From NCBI RefSeq assembly GCF_040054535.1, contig NC_090797.1, positions 13,593,001 to 13,657,000 on the forward strand: DNA of 64,000 nucleotides, written 5' to 3'. The position numbers and the translations under genes are program-made. Position 1 is the stretch's first letter; each line of letters begins with the position of its first letter. Positions 22,438 to 35,417 of the stretch are shown piece by piece. The notes under the pieces were generated by a model. It saw only the letters and a list, made by a program, of their open reading frames with translations, ran no database searches and was not told the origin of the DNA. Source of the stretch: Antennarius striatus. Taxonomy: Eukaryota > Chordata > Actinopteri > Lophiiformes > Antennariidae.

Positions 22438-22851
22438 AAAGGCCTTTTGACTTAATGGTGTGGGACTGAAAAATAGCTCAACAAGTTGTACTCTGAAGAA
22501 ATGTGTTTGACGTGACCCATACTGGTACTTTAAACTTTGGCTTAGGTTGTCTCAAATTGTGGACGCAGCGCCGAAACCAACTATCCAATACACCCAAGAG
22601 AAACATTGAGAGTCTCTCAACATGCATACTTGTCTGTACTGGTCCATCACGTGAAATGCTCCTTTGGAGAAACGGTGTGGTCTTGTGGTGCCATTAGGTG
22701 ATTGTCATCGTCTCTTGCAGCAGAAACCCATGCCGTATGATGGAACAGTTGAATTTCAGACTGGTGACTTGCATTACAGCTTGAGGATTGTACATTTAAA
22801 TTTACTATCGATGCGTCTTGGTTTGACGTAGGTGAACTTACACAGCAAGTC

Positions 22852-22934
22852 GTCAGGATGGCCGAGCGGTCTAAGGCGCTGCGTTCAGGTCGCAGTCTCC
22901 CCTGGAGGCGTGGGTTCAAATCCCACTTCTGACA
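22852..22934 (+). tRNA. tRNA-Leu (CAG)
   Basis: Matches the 250-332 form, in a 1,558-bp-class unit. Confidence 0.97.
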
Positions 22935-23924
22935 ACTGCAGCTTTTCTCCACTGCTCACAGGTCAAAATTACACACAGCATCATGTGGTTAAGCAGAATA
23001 GCTGTCCATTTTCACCCACCTGAGTTTCAGTAGGCCATTGAGTGAACTTGACTTGCAAGTACAGTACATCATGGCAGTAAGAGAGGAGGATGAAGCCATG
23101 CACCCATCGTGAGAGGGCTGGGAGACCACGGGCAGCCAATGTAGGGCCTTAACCAGCTCCCTTGCGTTGGGAGTTTTCCAATGAATCTTTTTTGTGAGGC
23201 TTTGACTATAGACGACGATGTCCCCGAGGTCTTTGCCACGTTACCCTGATAAACAATATGTTTGAACTATTTGCCACTGCAGTCTTCCGATGAGAGGTGA
23301 AGCTACCTGTCTTGATTTCACAAACATTCTGTGTCCCTGGGATGTTATTTTGACCCCCAATCTTGTGATTACAATGTTTTGCAGTTAATCTAACTTTGAC
23401 ATGCCCAACCGAGTGTTTTTGTCTTTCGCATGTCATTCACAAGATTTGCTCTTTTTTATTCCTGTCACGACAGTGGGCTGCGCTACCAGCTCGGCTAGCT
23501 ATCGGTTACCTCCTGGTTTATCAACTGTGGTCCCCTTGTTGGATCATCGCCAGACAGTTTTCAGTGCTTTCCATTAGGTCCAAGGCTCTCACCGTCAAAA
23601 ACACAGCTATTGCATTGTCAAAGTTATGTTATTGTTCCTTTCCTATCGGCTCTGACACCTATTTGCAATTGCAGAGATAGCAGTCACCAATAGTCAAGCT
23701 ACATTACAACGTCAACATGAATAACGTCCCAAACATCTTATTCCAACTAAATGAAGTCAGAGTATTTTACTAAAACTTTGGATTGAGGACTAATCAGGTG
23801 ATGATCAAACTCCAAAGATTTCAGTCTCTACAGACCATCAATTTCTATGCAAATGGTCATGACTATGTAGTTGTGGACTGATTTGGATGCGTTTTTAATT
23901 AGTCCATGTTATCAGGACTTTGAA

Positions 23925-23995
23925 GCATTGGTGGTTCAGTGGTAGAATTCTCGCCTGCCACGCGGGAGGCCCGGGTTCGATTCCCGGCCAATGCA
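23925..23995 (+). tRNA. tRNA-Gly (GCC)
   Basis: C29/C50 form; the leader region has TTTTTAATTAG in place of TTTTTGATTAG. Confidence 0.97.
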
Positions 23996-24409
23996 AAAGG
24001 CCTTTTGACTTAATGGTGTGGGACTGAAAAATAGCTCAACAAGTTGTACTCTGAAGAAATGTGTTTGACGTGACCCATACTGGTACTTTAAACTTTGGCT
24101 TAGGTTGTCTCAAATTGTGGACGCAGCGCCGAAACCACCTATCCAATACACCCAAGAGAAACATTGAGAGTCTCTCAATATGCATACTCGTCTGTACTGG
24201 TCCATCACGTGAAATGCTCCTTTGGAGAAACGGTGTGGTCTTGTGGTGCCATTAGGTGATTGTCATCATCTCTTGCAGCAGAAACCCATGCCGTATGGTG
24301 GAACAGTTGAATTTCAGACTGGTGACTTGCATTACAGCTTGAGGATTGTACATTTAAATTTACTATCGATGCGTCTTGGTTTGACGTAGGTGAACTTACC
24401 CTGCAAGTC

Positions 24410-24492
24410 GTCAGGATGGCCGAGCGGTCTAAGGCGCTGCGTTAAGGTCGCAGTCTCCCCTGGAGGCGTGGGTTCAAATCCCACTTCTGACA
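24410..24492 (+). tRNA. tRNA-Leu (AAG)
   Basis: AAG with a one-off leader ACCCTGCAAGTC, one base from the ACCATGCAAGTC type. Confidence 0.97.
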
Positions 24493-25494
24493 ACTGCAGC
24501 TTTTCTCCACTGCTCACAGGTCAAAATTACACACAGCATCATGTGGTTAAGCAGAATAGCTGTCCATTTTCACCCACCTGGGTTTCAGTAAGCCATAGAG
24601 CCAACCATTGAGTGAACTTGACTTGCAAGTACAGTACATCATGGCAGTAAGAGAGGAGGATGAAGCCATGCACCCATCGTGAGAGGGCTGGGAGACCACG
24701 GGCAGCCAATGTAGGGCCTTAACCAGCTCCCTTGCGTTGGGAGTTTTCCAATGAATCTTTTTTGTGAGGCTTTGACTATAGACGACGATGTCCCCGAGGT
24801 CTTTGCCACGTTACCCTGATAAACAATATGTTTGAACTATTTGCCACTGCAGTCTTCCGATGAGAGGTGAAGCTACCTGTCTTGATTTCACAAACATTCT
24901 GTGTCCCTGGGATGTTATTTTGACCCCCAGTCTTGTGATTACAATGTTTTGCAGTTAATCTAACTTTGACATGCCCAACCGAGTGTTTTTGTCTTTCGCA
25001 TGTCATTCACAAGATTTGCTCTTTTTTATTCCTGTCACGACAGTGGGCTGCGCTACCAGCTCGGCTAGCTATCGGTTACCTCCTGGGTTATCAGCTGTGG
25101 TCCCCTTTTTGGATCATCGCCAGACAGTTTTCAGTGCTTTCCATTAGGTCCAAGGCTCTCACCGTCAAAAACACAGCTATTGCATTGTCAAAGTTATGTT
25201 ATTGTTTCTTTCCTATCGGCTCTGACACTTGTTTGCAATTGCAGAGATAGCAGTCACCAATAGTCAAGCTACATTACAACGTCAACGTGAATAACGTCCC
25301 AAACATCTCAATCCAACTAAATGCAGTAAGAGTATTTTACTAAAACTTTGGATTGAGGACTAATCAGGTGATGATCAAACTCCAAAGATTTCAGTCTCTA
25401 TAGACCATCAATTTCTATGCAAAGGGTCATGACTATGTAGTTGTGGACTGATTTGGATGCGTTTTTGATTAGTCCATGTTATCAGGACTTTGAA

Positions 25495-25565
25495 GCATTG
25501 GTGGTTCAGTGGTAGAATTCTCGCTTGCCACGCGGGAGGCCCGGGTTCGATTCCCGGCCAATGCA
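25495..25565 (+). tRNA. tRNA-Gly (GCC), T32 variant
   Basis: C32 to T at the first anticodon-loop base gives loop TTGCCAC. The anticodon is unchanged. Position 32 influences decoding in tRNA-Gly, so a mild effect is possible. Confidence 0.92.
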
Positions 25566-25979
25566 AAAGGCCTTTTGACTTAATGGTGTGGGACTGAAAA
25601 ATAGCTCAACAAGTTGTACTCTGAAGAAATGTGTTTGACGTGACCCATACTGGTACTTTAAACTTTGGCTTAGGTTGTCTCAAATTGTGGACGCAGCGCC
25701 GAAACCAACTATCCAATACACCCAAGAGAAACATTGAGAGTCTCTCAACATGCATACTTGTCTGTACTGGTCCATCACGTGAAATGCTCCTTTGGAGAAA
25801 CGGTGTGGTCTTGTGGTGCCATTAGGTGATTGTCATCGTCTCTTGCAGCAGAAACCCATGCCGTATGATGGAACAGTTGAATTTCAGACTGGTGACTTGC
25901 ATTACAGCTTGAGGATTGTACATTTAAATTTACTATCGATGCGTCTTGGTTTGACGTAGGTGAACTTACACAGCAAGTC

Positions 25980-26062
25980 GTCAGGATGGCCGAGCGGTCT
26001 AAGGCGCTGCGTTCAGGTCGCAGTCTCCCCTGGAGGCGTGGGTTCAAATCCCACTTCTGACA
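25980..26062 (+). tRNA. tRNA-Leu (CAG)
   Basis: Matches the 250-332 form. Spacer downstream has ACCAGGGGCAG in place of ACCACGGGCAG near 26,254. Confidence 0.97.
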
Positions 26063-27052
26063 ACTGCAGCTTTTCTCCACTGCTCACAGGTCAAAATTAC
26101 ACACAGCATCATGTGGTTAAGCAGAATAGCTGTCCATTTTCACCCACCTGAGTTTCAGTAGGCCATTGAGTGAACTTGACTTGCAAGTACAGTACATCAT
26201 GGCAGTAAGAGAGGAGGATGAAGCCATGCACCCATCGTGAGAGGCCTGGGAGACCAGGGGCAGCCAATGTAGGGCCTTAACCAGCTCCCTTGCGTTGGGA
26301 GTTTTCCAATGAATCTTTTTTGTGAGGCTTTGACTATAGACGACGATGTCCCCGAGGTCTTTGCCACGTTACCCTGATAAACAATATGTTTGAACTATTT
26401 GCCACTGCAGTCTTCCGATGAGAGGTGAAGCTACCTGTCTTGATTTCACAAACATTCTGTGTCCCTGGGATGTTATTTTGACCCCCAGTCTTGTGATTAC
26501 AATGTTTTGCAGTTAATCTAACTTTGACATGCCCAACCGAGTGTTTTTGTCTTTCGCATGTCATTCACAAGATTTGCTCTTTTTTATTCCTGTCACGACA
26601 GTGGGCTGCGCTACCAGCTCGGCTAGCTATCGGTTACCTCCTGGGTTATCAGCTGTGGTCCCCTTTTTGGATCATCGCCAGACAGTTTTCAGTGCTTTCC
26701 ATTAGGTCCAAGGCTCTCACCGTCAAAAACACAGCTATTGCATTGTCAAAGTTATGTTATTGTTTCTTTCCTATCGGCTCTGACACTTGTTTGCAATTGC
26801 AGAGATAGCAGTCACCAATAGTCAAGCTACATTACAACGTCAACGTGAATAACGTCCCAAACATCTCAATCCAACTAAATGCAATAAGAGTATTTTACTA
26901 AAACTTTGGATTGAGGACTAATCAGGGGATGATCAAACTCCAAAGATTTCAGTCTCTACAGACCATCAATTTCTATGCAAATGGTCATGACTATGTAGTT
27001 GTGGACTGATTTGGATGTGTTTTTAAATAGTCCATGTTATCAGGACTTTGAA

Positions 27053-27122
27053 GCATTGGTGGTTCAGTGGTAGAATTCTCGCCTGCCACGCGGAGGCCCG
27101 GGTTCGATTCCCGGCCAATGCA
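27053..27122 (+). tRNA. tRNA-Gly (GCC), 1-bp deletion, possible pseudogene
   Basis: Carries the same missing G in the anticodon stem as the copy at 20,798, four units earlier. The neighbouring spacers of the two copies also match, which shows block copying. Confidence 0.75.
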
Positions 27123-27536
27123 AAAGGCCTTTTGACTTAATGGTGTGGGACTGAAAAATAGCTCAACAAGTTGTACTCTGAAGAAATGTGTTTGACGTGA
27201 CCCATACTGGTACTTTAAACTTTGGCTTAGGTTGTCTCAAATTGTGGACGCAGCGCCGAAACCAACTATCCAATACACCCAAGAGAAACATTGACAGTCT
27301 CTCAATATGCATACTTGTCTGTACTGGTCCATCACGTGAAATGCTCCTTTGGAGAAACGGAGTGGTCTTGTGGTGCCATTAGGTGATTGTCATCATCTCT
27401 TGCAGCAGAAACCCATGCCGTATGGTGGAACAGTTGAATTTCAGACTGGTGACTTGCATTACAGCTTGAGGATTGTGCATTTAAATTTACTATCAATGCG
27501 TCTTGGTTTGTCGTAGGTGAACTTACCATGCAAGTC

Positions 27537-27619
27537 GTCAGGATGGCCGAGCGGTCTAAGGCGCTGCGTTAAGGTCGCAGTCTCCCCTGGAGGCGTGGGT
27601 TCAAATCCCACTTCTGACA
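27537..27619 (+). tRNA. tRNA-Leu (AAG)
   Basis: AAG with leader ACCATGCAAGTC, paralogous to the copy at 21,282 (6,255 bp away). Confidence 0.97.
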
Positions 27620-28609
27620 ACTGCAGCTTTTCTCCACTGCTCACAGGTCAAAATTACACACAGCATCATGTGGTTAAGCAGAATAGCTGTCCATTTTCAC
27701 CCACCTGAGTTTCAGTAGGCCATTGAGTGAACTTGACTTGCAAGTACAGTACATCATGGCAGTAAGAGAGGAGGATGAAGCCATGCACCCATTGTGAGAG
27801 GCCTGGGAGACCAGGGGCAGCCAATGTAGGGCCTTAACCAGCTCCCTTGCGTTGGGAGTTTTCCAATGAATCTTTTTTGTGAGGCTTTGACTATAGACGA
27901 CGATGTCCCCGAGGTCTTTGCCACGTTACCCTGATAAACAATATGTTTGAACTATTTGCCACTGCAGTCTTCCGATGAGAGGTGAAGCTACCTGTCTTGA
28001 TTTCACAAACAATCTGTGTCCCTGGGATGTTATTTTGACCCCCAATCTTGTGATTACAATGTTTTGCAGTTAATCTAACTTTGACATGCCCAACCGAGTG
28101 TTTTTGTCTTTCGCATGTCATTCACAAGATTTGCTCTTTTTTATTCCTGTCACGACAGTGGGCTGCGCTACCAGCTCGGCTAGCTATCGGTTACCTCCTG
28201 GTTTATCAACTGTGGTCCCCTTGTTGGATCACCGCCAGACAGTTTTCAGTGCTTTCCATTAGGTCCAAGGCTCTCACCGTCAAAAACACAGCTATTGCAT
28301 TGTCAAAGTTATGTTATTGTTCCTTTCCTATCGGCTCTGACACTTATTTGCAATGGCAGAGATAGCAGTCACCAATAGTCAAGCTACATTACAACGTCAA
28401 CGTGAATAACGTCCCAAACATCTTATTCCAACTAAATGCAGTCAGAGTATTTTACTAAAACTTTGGATTGAGGACTAATCAGGTGATGATCAAACTCCAA
28501 AGATTTCAGTCTCTACAGACCATCAATTTCTATGCAAATGGTCATGACTATGTAGTTGTGGACTGATTTGGATGCGTTTTTAATTAGTCCATGTTATCAG
28601 GACTTTGAA

Positions 28610-28680
28610 GCATTGGTGGTTCAGTGGTAGAATTCTCGCCTGCCACGCGGGAGGTCTGGGTTCGATTCCCGGCCAATGCA
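28610..28680 (+). tRNA. tRNA-Gly (GCC), T48 variant
   Basis: T48/T50 form as at 16,124. Confidence 0.93.
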
Positions 28681-29094
28681 AAAGGCCTTTTGACTTAATG
28701 GTGTGGGATTGAAAAATAGCTCAACAAGTTGTACTTTGAAGAAACGTGTTTGACGTGACCCATACCGGTACTTTAAACTTTGGCTTAGGTTGTCTCAAAT
28801 TGTGGACGCAGCGCCGAAACCAACTGTCCAATACACCCAAGAGAAACATTGAGAGTCTCTCAATATGAATACTTGTCTGTACTGGTCCATCACGTGAAAT
28901 GCTCCTTTGGAGAAACGGTGTGGTCCTGTGGTGCCATTAGGTGATTGTCATCGTCTCTTGCAGCAGAAACCCATGCCGTATGATGGAACAGTTGAATTTC
29001 AGACTGGTGACTTGCATTACAGCTTGAGGATTGTACATTTAAATTTATTATCGATGCGTCTTGGTTTGACGTAGGTGAACTTACACAGCAAGTC

Positions 29095-29177
29095 GTCAGG
29101 ATGGCCGAGCGGTCTAAGGCGCTGCGTTCAGGTCGCAGTCTCCCCTGGAGGCGTGGGTTCAAATCCCACTTCTGACA
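29095..29177 (+). tRNA. tRNA-Leu (CAG)
   Basis: Matches the 250-332 form. The spacer just upstream has AAATTTATTATC in place of AAATTTACTATC. Confidence 0.97.
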
Positions 29178-30167
29178 ACTGCAGCTTTTCTCCACTGCTC
29201 ACAGGTCAAAATTACACACAGCATCATGTGGTTAAGCAGAATAGCTGTCCATTTTCACCCACCTGAGTTTCAGTAGGCCATTGAGTGAACTTGACTTGCA
29301 AGTACAGTACATCATGGCAGTAAGAGAGGAGGATGAAGCCATGCACCCATCGTGAGAGGCCTGGGAAACCACGGGCAGCGAATGTAGGGCCTTAATCAGC
29401 TCCCTTGCGTTGGGAGTTTTCCAATGAATCTTTTTTGTGAGGCTTTGACTATAGACGACGATGTCCCCGAGGTCTTTGCCACGTTACCCTGATAAACAAT
29501 ATGTTTGAACTATTTGCCACTGCAGTCTTCCGATGAGAGGTGAAGCTACCTGTCTTGATTTCACAAACAATCTGTGTCCCTGGGATGTTATTTTGACCCC
29601 CAATCTTGTGATTACAATGTTTTGCAGTTAATCTAACTTTGACATGCCCAACCGAGTGTTTTTGTCTTTCGCATGTCATTCACAAGATTTGCTCTTTTTT
29701 ATTCCTGTCACGACAGTGGGCTGCGCTACCAGCTCGGCTAGCTATCGGTTACCTCCTGGTTTATCAACTGTGGTCCCCTTGTTGGATCACCGCCAGACAG
29801 TTTTCAGTGCTTTCCATTAGGTCCAAGGCTCTCACCGTCAAAAACACAGCTATTGCATTGTCAAAGTTATGTTATTGTTCCTTTCCTATCGGCTCTGACA
29901 CTTATTTGCAATTGCAGAGATAGCAGTCACCAATAGTCAAGCTACATTACAACGTCAACGTGAATAACGTCCCAAACATCTTATTCCAACTAAATGCAGT
30001 CAGAGTATTTTACTAAAACTTTGGATTGAGGACTAATCAGGTGATGATCAAACTCCAAAGATTTCAGTCTCTACAGACCATCAATTTCTATGCAAATGGT
30101 CATGACTATGTAGTTGTGGACTGATTTGGATGCGTTTTTGATTAGTCCATGTTATCAGGACTTTGAA

Positions 30168-30238
30168 GCATTGGTGGTTCAGTGGTAGAATTCTCGCCTG
30201 CCACGCGGGAGGCCTGGGTTCGATTCCCGGCCAATGCA
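30168..30238 (+). tRNA. tRNA-Gly (GCC)
   Basis: C29/T50 form. The next spacer carries a unique cluster of changes at 30,361-30,370. Confidence 0.97.
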
Positions 30239-30652
30239 AAAGGCCTTTTGACTTAATGGTGTGGGATTGAAAAATAGCTCAACAAGTTGTACTTTGAAGA
30301 AATGTGTTTGACGTGACCCATACCGGTACTTTAAACTTTGGCTTAGGTTGTCTCAAATTGTAGGCACATCGCCGAAACCAACTGTCCAATACACCCAAGA
30401 GAAACATTGAGAGTCTCTCAATATGAATACTTGTCTGTACTGGTCCATCACGTGAAATGCTCCTTTGGAGAAACGGTGTGGTCCTGTGGTGCCATTAGGT
30501 GATTGTCATCGTCTCTTGCAGCAGAAACCCATGCCGTATGATGGAACAGTTGAATTTCAGACTGGTGACTTGCATTACAGCTTGAGGATTGTACATTTAA
30601 ATTTACTATCGATGCGTCTTGGTTTGACGTAGGTGAACTTACACAGCAAGTC

Positions 30653-30735
30653 GTCAGGATGGCCGAGCGGTCTAAGGCGCTGCGTTAAGGTCGCAGTCTC
30701 CCCTGGAGGCGTGGGTTCAAATCCCACTTCTGACA
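30653..30735 (+). tRNA. tRNA-Leu (AAG)
   Basis: AAG with leader ACACAGCAAGTC in a 1,570-bp-class unit. Confidence 0.97.
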
Positions 30736-31737
30736 ACTGCAGCTTTTCTCCACTGCTCACAGGTCAAAATTACACACAGCATCATGTGGTTAAGCAGAAT
30801 AGCTGTCCATTTTCACCCACCTGGGTTTCAGTAAGCCATAGAGCCAACCATTGAGTGAACTTGACTTGCAAGTACAGTACATCATGGCAGTAAGAGAGGA
30901 GGATGAAGCCATGCACCCATCGTGAGAGGCCTGGGAAACCACGGGCAGCGAATGTAGGGCCTTAATCAGCTCCCTTGCGTTGGGAGTTTTCCAATGAATC
31001 TTTTTTGTGAGGCTTTGACTATAGACGACGATGTCCCCGAGGTCTTTGCCACGTTACCCTGATAAACAATATGTTTGAACTATTTGCCACTGCAGTCTTC
31101 CGATGAGAGGTGAAGCTACCTGTCTTGATTTCATAAACAATCTGTGTCCCTGGGATGTTATTTTGACCCCCAATCTTGTGATTACAATGTTTTGCAGTTA
31201 ATCTAACTTTGACATGCCCAACCGAGTGTTTTTGTCTTTCGCATGTCATTCACAAGATTTGCTCTTTTTTATTCCTGTCACGACAGTGGGCTGCGCTACC
31301 AGCTCGGCTAGCTATCGGTTACCTCCTGGTTTATCAACTGTGGTCCCCTTGTTGGATCACCGCCAGACAGTTTTCAGTGCTTTCCATTAGGTCCAAGGCT
31401 CTCACCGTCAAAAACACAGCTATTGCATTGTCAAAGTTATGTTATTGTTCCTTTCCTATCGGCTCTGACACTTATTTGCAATTGCAGAGATAGCAGTCAC
31501 CAATAGTCAAGCTACATTACAACGTCAACGTGAATAACGTCCCAAACATCTTATTCCAACTAAATGCAGTCAGAGTATTTTACTAAAACTTTGGATTGAG
31601 GACTAATCAGGTGATGATCAAACTCCAAAGATTTCAGTCTCTACAGACCATCAATTTCTATGCAAATGGTCATGACTATGTAGTTGTGGACTGATTTGGA
31701 TGCGTTTTTAATTAGTCCATGTTATCAGGACTTTGAA

Positions 31738-31808
31738 GCATTGGTGGTTCAGTGGTAGAATTCTCGCCTGCCACGCGGGAGGCCTGGGTTCGATTCCCGG
31801 CCAATGCA
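31738..31808 (+). tRNA. tRNA-Gly (GCC)
   Basis: C29/T50 form, 1,002 bp after tRNA-Leu. Confidence 0.97.
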
Positions 31809-32222
31809 AAAGGCCTTTTGACTTAATGGTGTGGGATTGAAAAATAGCTCAACAAGTTGTACTTTGAAGAAATGTGTTTGACGTGACCCATACCGGTACT
31901 TTAAACTTTGGCTTAGGTTGTCTCAAATTGTGGACGCAGCGCCGAAACCAACTGTCCAATACACCCAAGAGAAACATTGAGAGTCTCTCAATATGAATAC
32001 TTGTCTGTACTGGTCCATCACGTGAAATGCTCCTTTGGAGAAACGGTGTGGTCCTGTGGTGCCATTAGGTGATTGTCATCGTCTCTTGCAGCAGAAACCC
32101 ATGCCGTATGATGGAACAGTTGAATTTCAGACTGGTGACTTGCATTACAGCTTGAGGATTGTACATTTAAATTTACTATCGATGCGTCTTGGTTTGACAT
32201 AGGTGAACTTACACAGCAAGTC

Positions 32223-32305
32223 GTCAGGATGGCCGAGCGGTCTAAAGCGCTGCGTTCAGGTCGCAGTCTCCCCTGGAGGCGTGGGTTCAAATCCCACTTC
32301 TGACA
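32223..32305 (+). tRNA. tRNA-Leu (CAG), D-stem variant
   Basis: G23 to A gives a C12-A23 mismatch in the D stem. The A box is unaffected. Seen once in the window. Confidence 0.88.
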
Positions 32306-33295
32306 ACTGCAGCTTTTCTCCACTGCTCACAGGTCAAAATTACACACAGCATCATGTGGTTAAGCAGAATAGCTGTCCATTTTCACCCACCTGAGTTTCA
32401 GTAGGCCATTGAGTGAACTTGACTTGCAAGTACAGTACATCATGGCAGTAAGAGAGGAGGATGAAGCCATGCACCCATCGTGAGAGGCCTGGGAAACCAC
32501 GGGCAGCGAATGTAGGGCCTTAATCAGCTCCCTTGCGTTGGGAGTTTTCCAATGAATCTTTTTTGTGAGGCTTTGACTATAGACGACGATGTCCCCGAGG
32601 TCTTTGCCACGTTACCCTGATAAACAATATGTTTGAACTATTTGCCACTGCAGTCTTCCGATGAGAGGTGAAGCTACCTGTCTTGATTTCACAAACAATC
32701 TGTGTCCCTGGGATGTTATTTTGACCCCCAATCTTGTGATTACAATGTTTTGCAGTTAATCTAACTTTGACATGCCCAACCGAGTGTTTTTGTCTTTCGC
32801 ATGTCATTCACAAGATTTGCTCTTTTTTATTCCTGTCACGACAGTGGGCTGCGCTACCAGCTCGGCTAGCTATCGGTTACCTCCTGGTTTATCAACTGTG
32901 GTCCCCTTGTTGGATCACCGCCAGACAGTTTTCAGTGCTTTCCATTAGGTCCAAGGCTCTCACCGTCAAAAACACAGCTATTGCATTGTCAAAGTTATGT
33001 TATTGTTCCTTTCCTATCGGCTCTGACACTTATTTGCAATTGCAGAGATAGCAGTCACCAATAGTCAAGCTACATTACAACGTCAACGTGAATAACGTCC
33101 CAAACATCTTATTCCAACTAAATGCAGTCAGAGTATTTTACTAAAACTTTGGATTGAGGACTAATCAGGTGATGATCAAACTCCAAAGATTTCAGTCTCT
33201 ACAGACCATCAATTTCTATGCAAATGGTCATGACTATGTAGTTGTGGACTGATTTGGATGCGTTTTTGATTAGTCCATGTTATCAGGACTTTGAA

Positions 33296-33366
33296 GCATT
33301 GGTGGTTCAGTGGTAGAATTCTTGCCTGCCACGCGGGAGGCCTGGGTTCGATTCCTGGCCAATGCA
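33296..33366 (+). tRNA. tRNA-Gly (GCC), T-stem variant
   Basis: C63 to T gives G51-T63 next to the T50-G64 wobble, so two adjacent wobble pairs weaken the T stem. The B box is intact. Confidence 0.88.
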
Positions 33367-33764
33367 AAAGGCCTTTTGACTTAATGGTGTGGGACTGAAA
33401 AATAGCTCAACAAGTTGTACTTTGAAGAAATGTGTTTAACGTGACCCATACTGGTACTTTAAACTTTGGCTTAGGTTGTCTCAAATTGTGGACGCAGCGC
33501 CGAAACCAACTGTCCAATACACCCAAGAGAAACATTGAGAGTCTCTCAATATGAATACTTGTCTGTACTGGTCCATCACGTGAAATGCTCCTTTGGAGAA
33601 ACGGTGTGGTCTTGTGGTGCCATTAGGTGATTGTCATCGTCTCTTGCAGCAGATGGAACAGTTGAATTTCAGACTGGTGACTTGCATTACAGCTTGAGGA
33701 TTGTACATTTAAATTTACTATCGATGCGTCTTGGTTTGACGTAGGTGAACTTACACAGCAAGTC

Positions 33765-33847
33765 GTCAGGATGGCCGAGCGGTCTAAGGCGCTGCGTTCA
33801 GGTCGCAGTCTCCCCTGGAGGCGTGGGTTCAAATCCCACTTCTGACA
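33765..33847 (+). tRNA. tRNA-Leu (CAG)
   Basis: Matches the 250-332 form. The spacer upstream lacks 16 bp after 33,653, which is unique to this unit. Confidence 0.97.
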
Positions 33848-34849
33848 ACTGCAGCTTTTCTCCACTGCTCACAGGTCAAAATTACACACAGCATCATGTG
33901 GTTAAGCAGAATAGCTGTCCATTTTCACCCACCTGAGTTTCAGTAAGCCATAGAGCCAACCATTGAGTGAACTTGACTTGCAAGTACAGTACATCATGGC
34001 AGTAAGAGAGGAGGATGAAGCCATGCACCCATCGTGAGAGGCCTGGGAGACCACGGGCAGCCAATGTAGGGCCTTAACCAGCTCCCTTGCGTTGGGAGTT
34101 TTCCAATGAATCTTTTTTGTGAGGCTTTGACTATAGACGACAATGTCCCCGAGGTCTTTGCCACATTACCCTGATAAACAATATGTTTGAACTATTTGCC
34201 ACTGCAGTCTTCCGATAAGAGGTGAAGCTACCTGTCTTGATTTCACAAACATTCTGTGTCCCTGGGATGTTATTTTGACCCCCAATCTTGTGATTACAAT
34301 GTTTTGCAGTTAATCTAACTTTGACATGCCCAACCGAGTGTTTTTGTCTTTCGCATGTCATTCACAAGATTTGCTCTTTTTTATTCCTGTCACGACAGTG
34401 GGCTGCGCTACCAGCTCGGCTAGCTATCGGTTACGTCCTGGTTTATCAACTGTGGTCCCCTTGTTGGATCACCGCCAGACAGTTTTCAGTGCTTTCCATT
34501 AGGTCCAAGTCTCTCACCGTCAAAAACACAGCTATTGCATTGTCAAAGTTATGTTATTGTTCCTTTCCTATCGGCTCTGACACTTATTTGCAATTGCAGA
34601 GATAGCAGTCACCAATAGTCAAGCTACATTACAACGTCAACGTGAATAACGTCCCAAACATCTTATTCCAACTAAATGCAGTCAGAGTATTTTACTAAAA
34701 CTTTGGATTGAGGACTAATCAGGTGATGATCAAACTCCAAAGATTTCAGTCTCTACAGACCATCAATTTCTATGCAAATGGTCATGACTATGTAGTTGTG
34801 GACTGATTTGGATGTGTTTTTAATTAGTCCATGTTATCAGGACTTTGAA

Positions 34850-34920
34850 GCATTGGTGGTTCAGTGGTAGAATTCTCGCCTGCCACGCGGGAGGCCTGGT
34901 TTCGATTCCCGGCCAATGCA
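34850..34920 (+). tRNA. tRNA-Gly (GCC), B-box variant, possible pseudogene
   Basis: G53 to T breaks the G53-C61 pair that closes the T stem and changes the second B-box base (GGTTC to GTTTC). Position 53 is almost invariant, so TFIIIC binding and the T-loop fold are both likely to suffer. Confidence 0.75.
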
Positions 34921-35334
34921 AAAGGCCTTTTGACTTAATGGTGTGGGATTGAAAAATAGCTCAACAAGTTGTACTTTGAAGAAATGTGTTTGACGTGACC
35001 CATACCGGTACTTTAAACTTTGGCTTAGGTTGTCTCAAATTGTGGACGCAGCGCCGAAACCAACTATCCAATACACCCAAGAGAAATATTGAGAGTCTCT
35101 CAATATGAATACTTGTCTGTACTGGTCCATCACGTGAAATGCTCCTTTGGAGAAACGGTGTGGTCCTGTGGTGCCATTAGGTGATTGTCATCATCTCTTG
35201 CAGCAGAAACCCATGCCGTATGATGGAACAGTTGAATTTCAGACTGGTGACTTGCATTACAGCTTGAGGATTGTACATTTAAATTTACTATCAATGCGTC
35301 TTGGTTTGACGTAGGTGAACTTACCAAGCTAGTC

Positions 35335-35417
35335 GTAAGGATGGCCGAGCGGTCTAAGGCGCTGCGTTCAGGTCGTAGTCTCCCCTGGAGGCGTGGGTTC
35401 AAATCCCACTTCTGACA
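35335..35417 (+). tRNA. tRNA-Leu (CAG), acceptor and anticodon-stem variants
   Basis: C3 to A gives an A3-G70 mismatch. C41 to T gives a G29-T41 wobble in the anticodon stem. Leader type ACCAAGCTAGTC. Confidence 0.87.
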
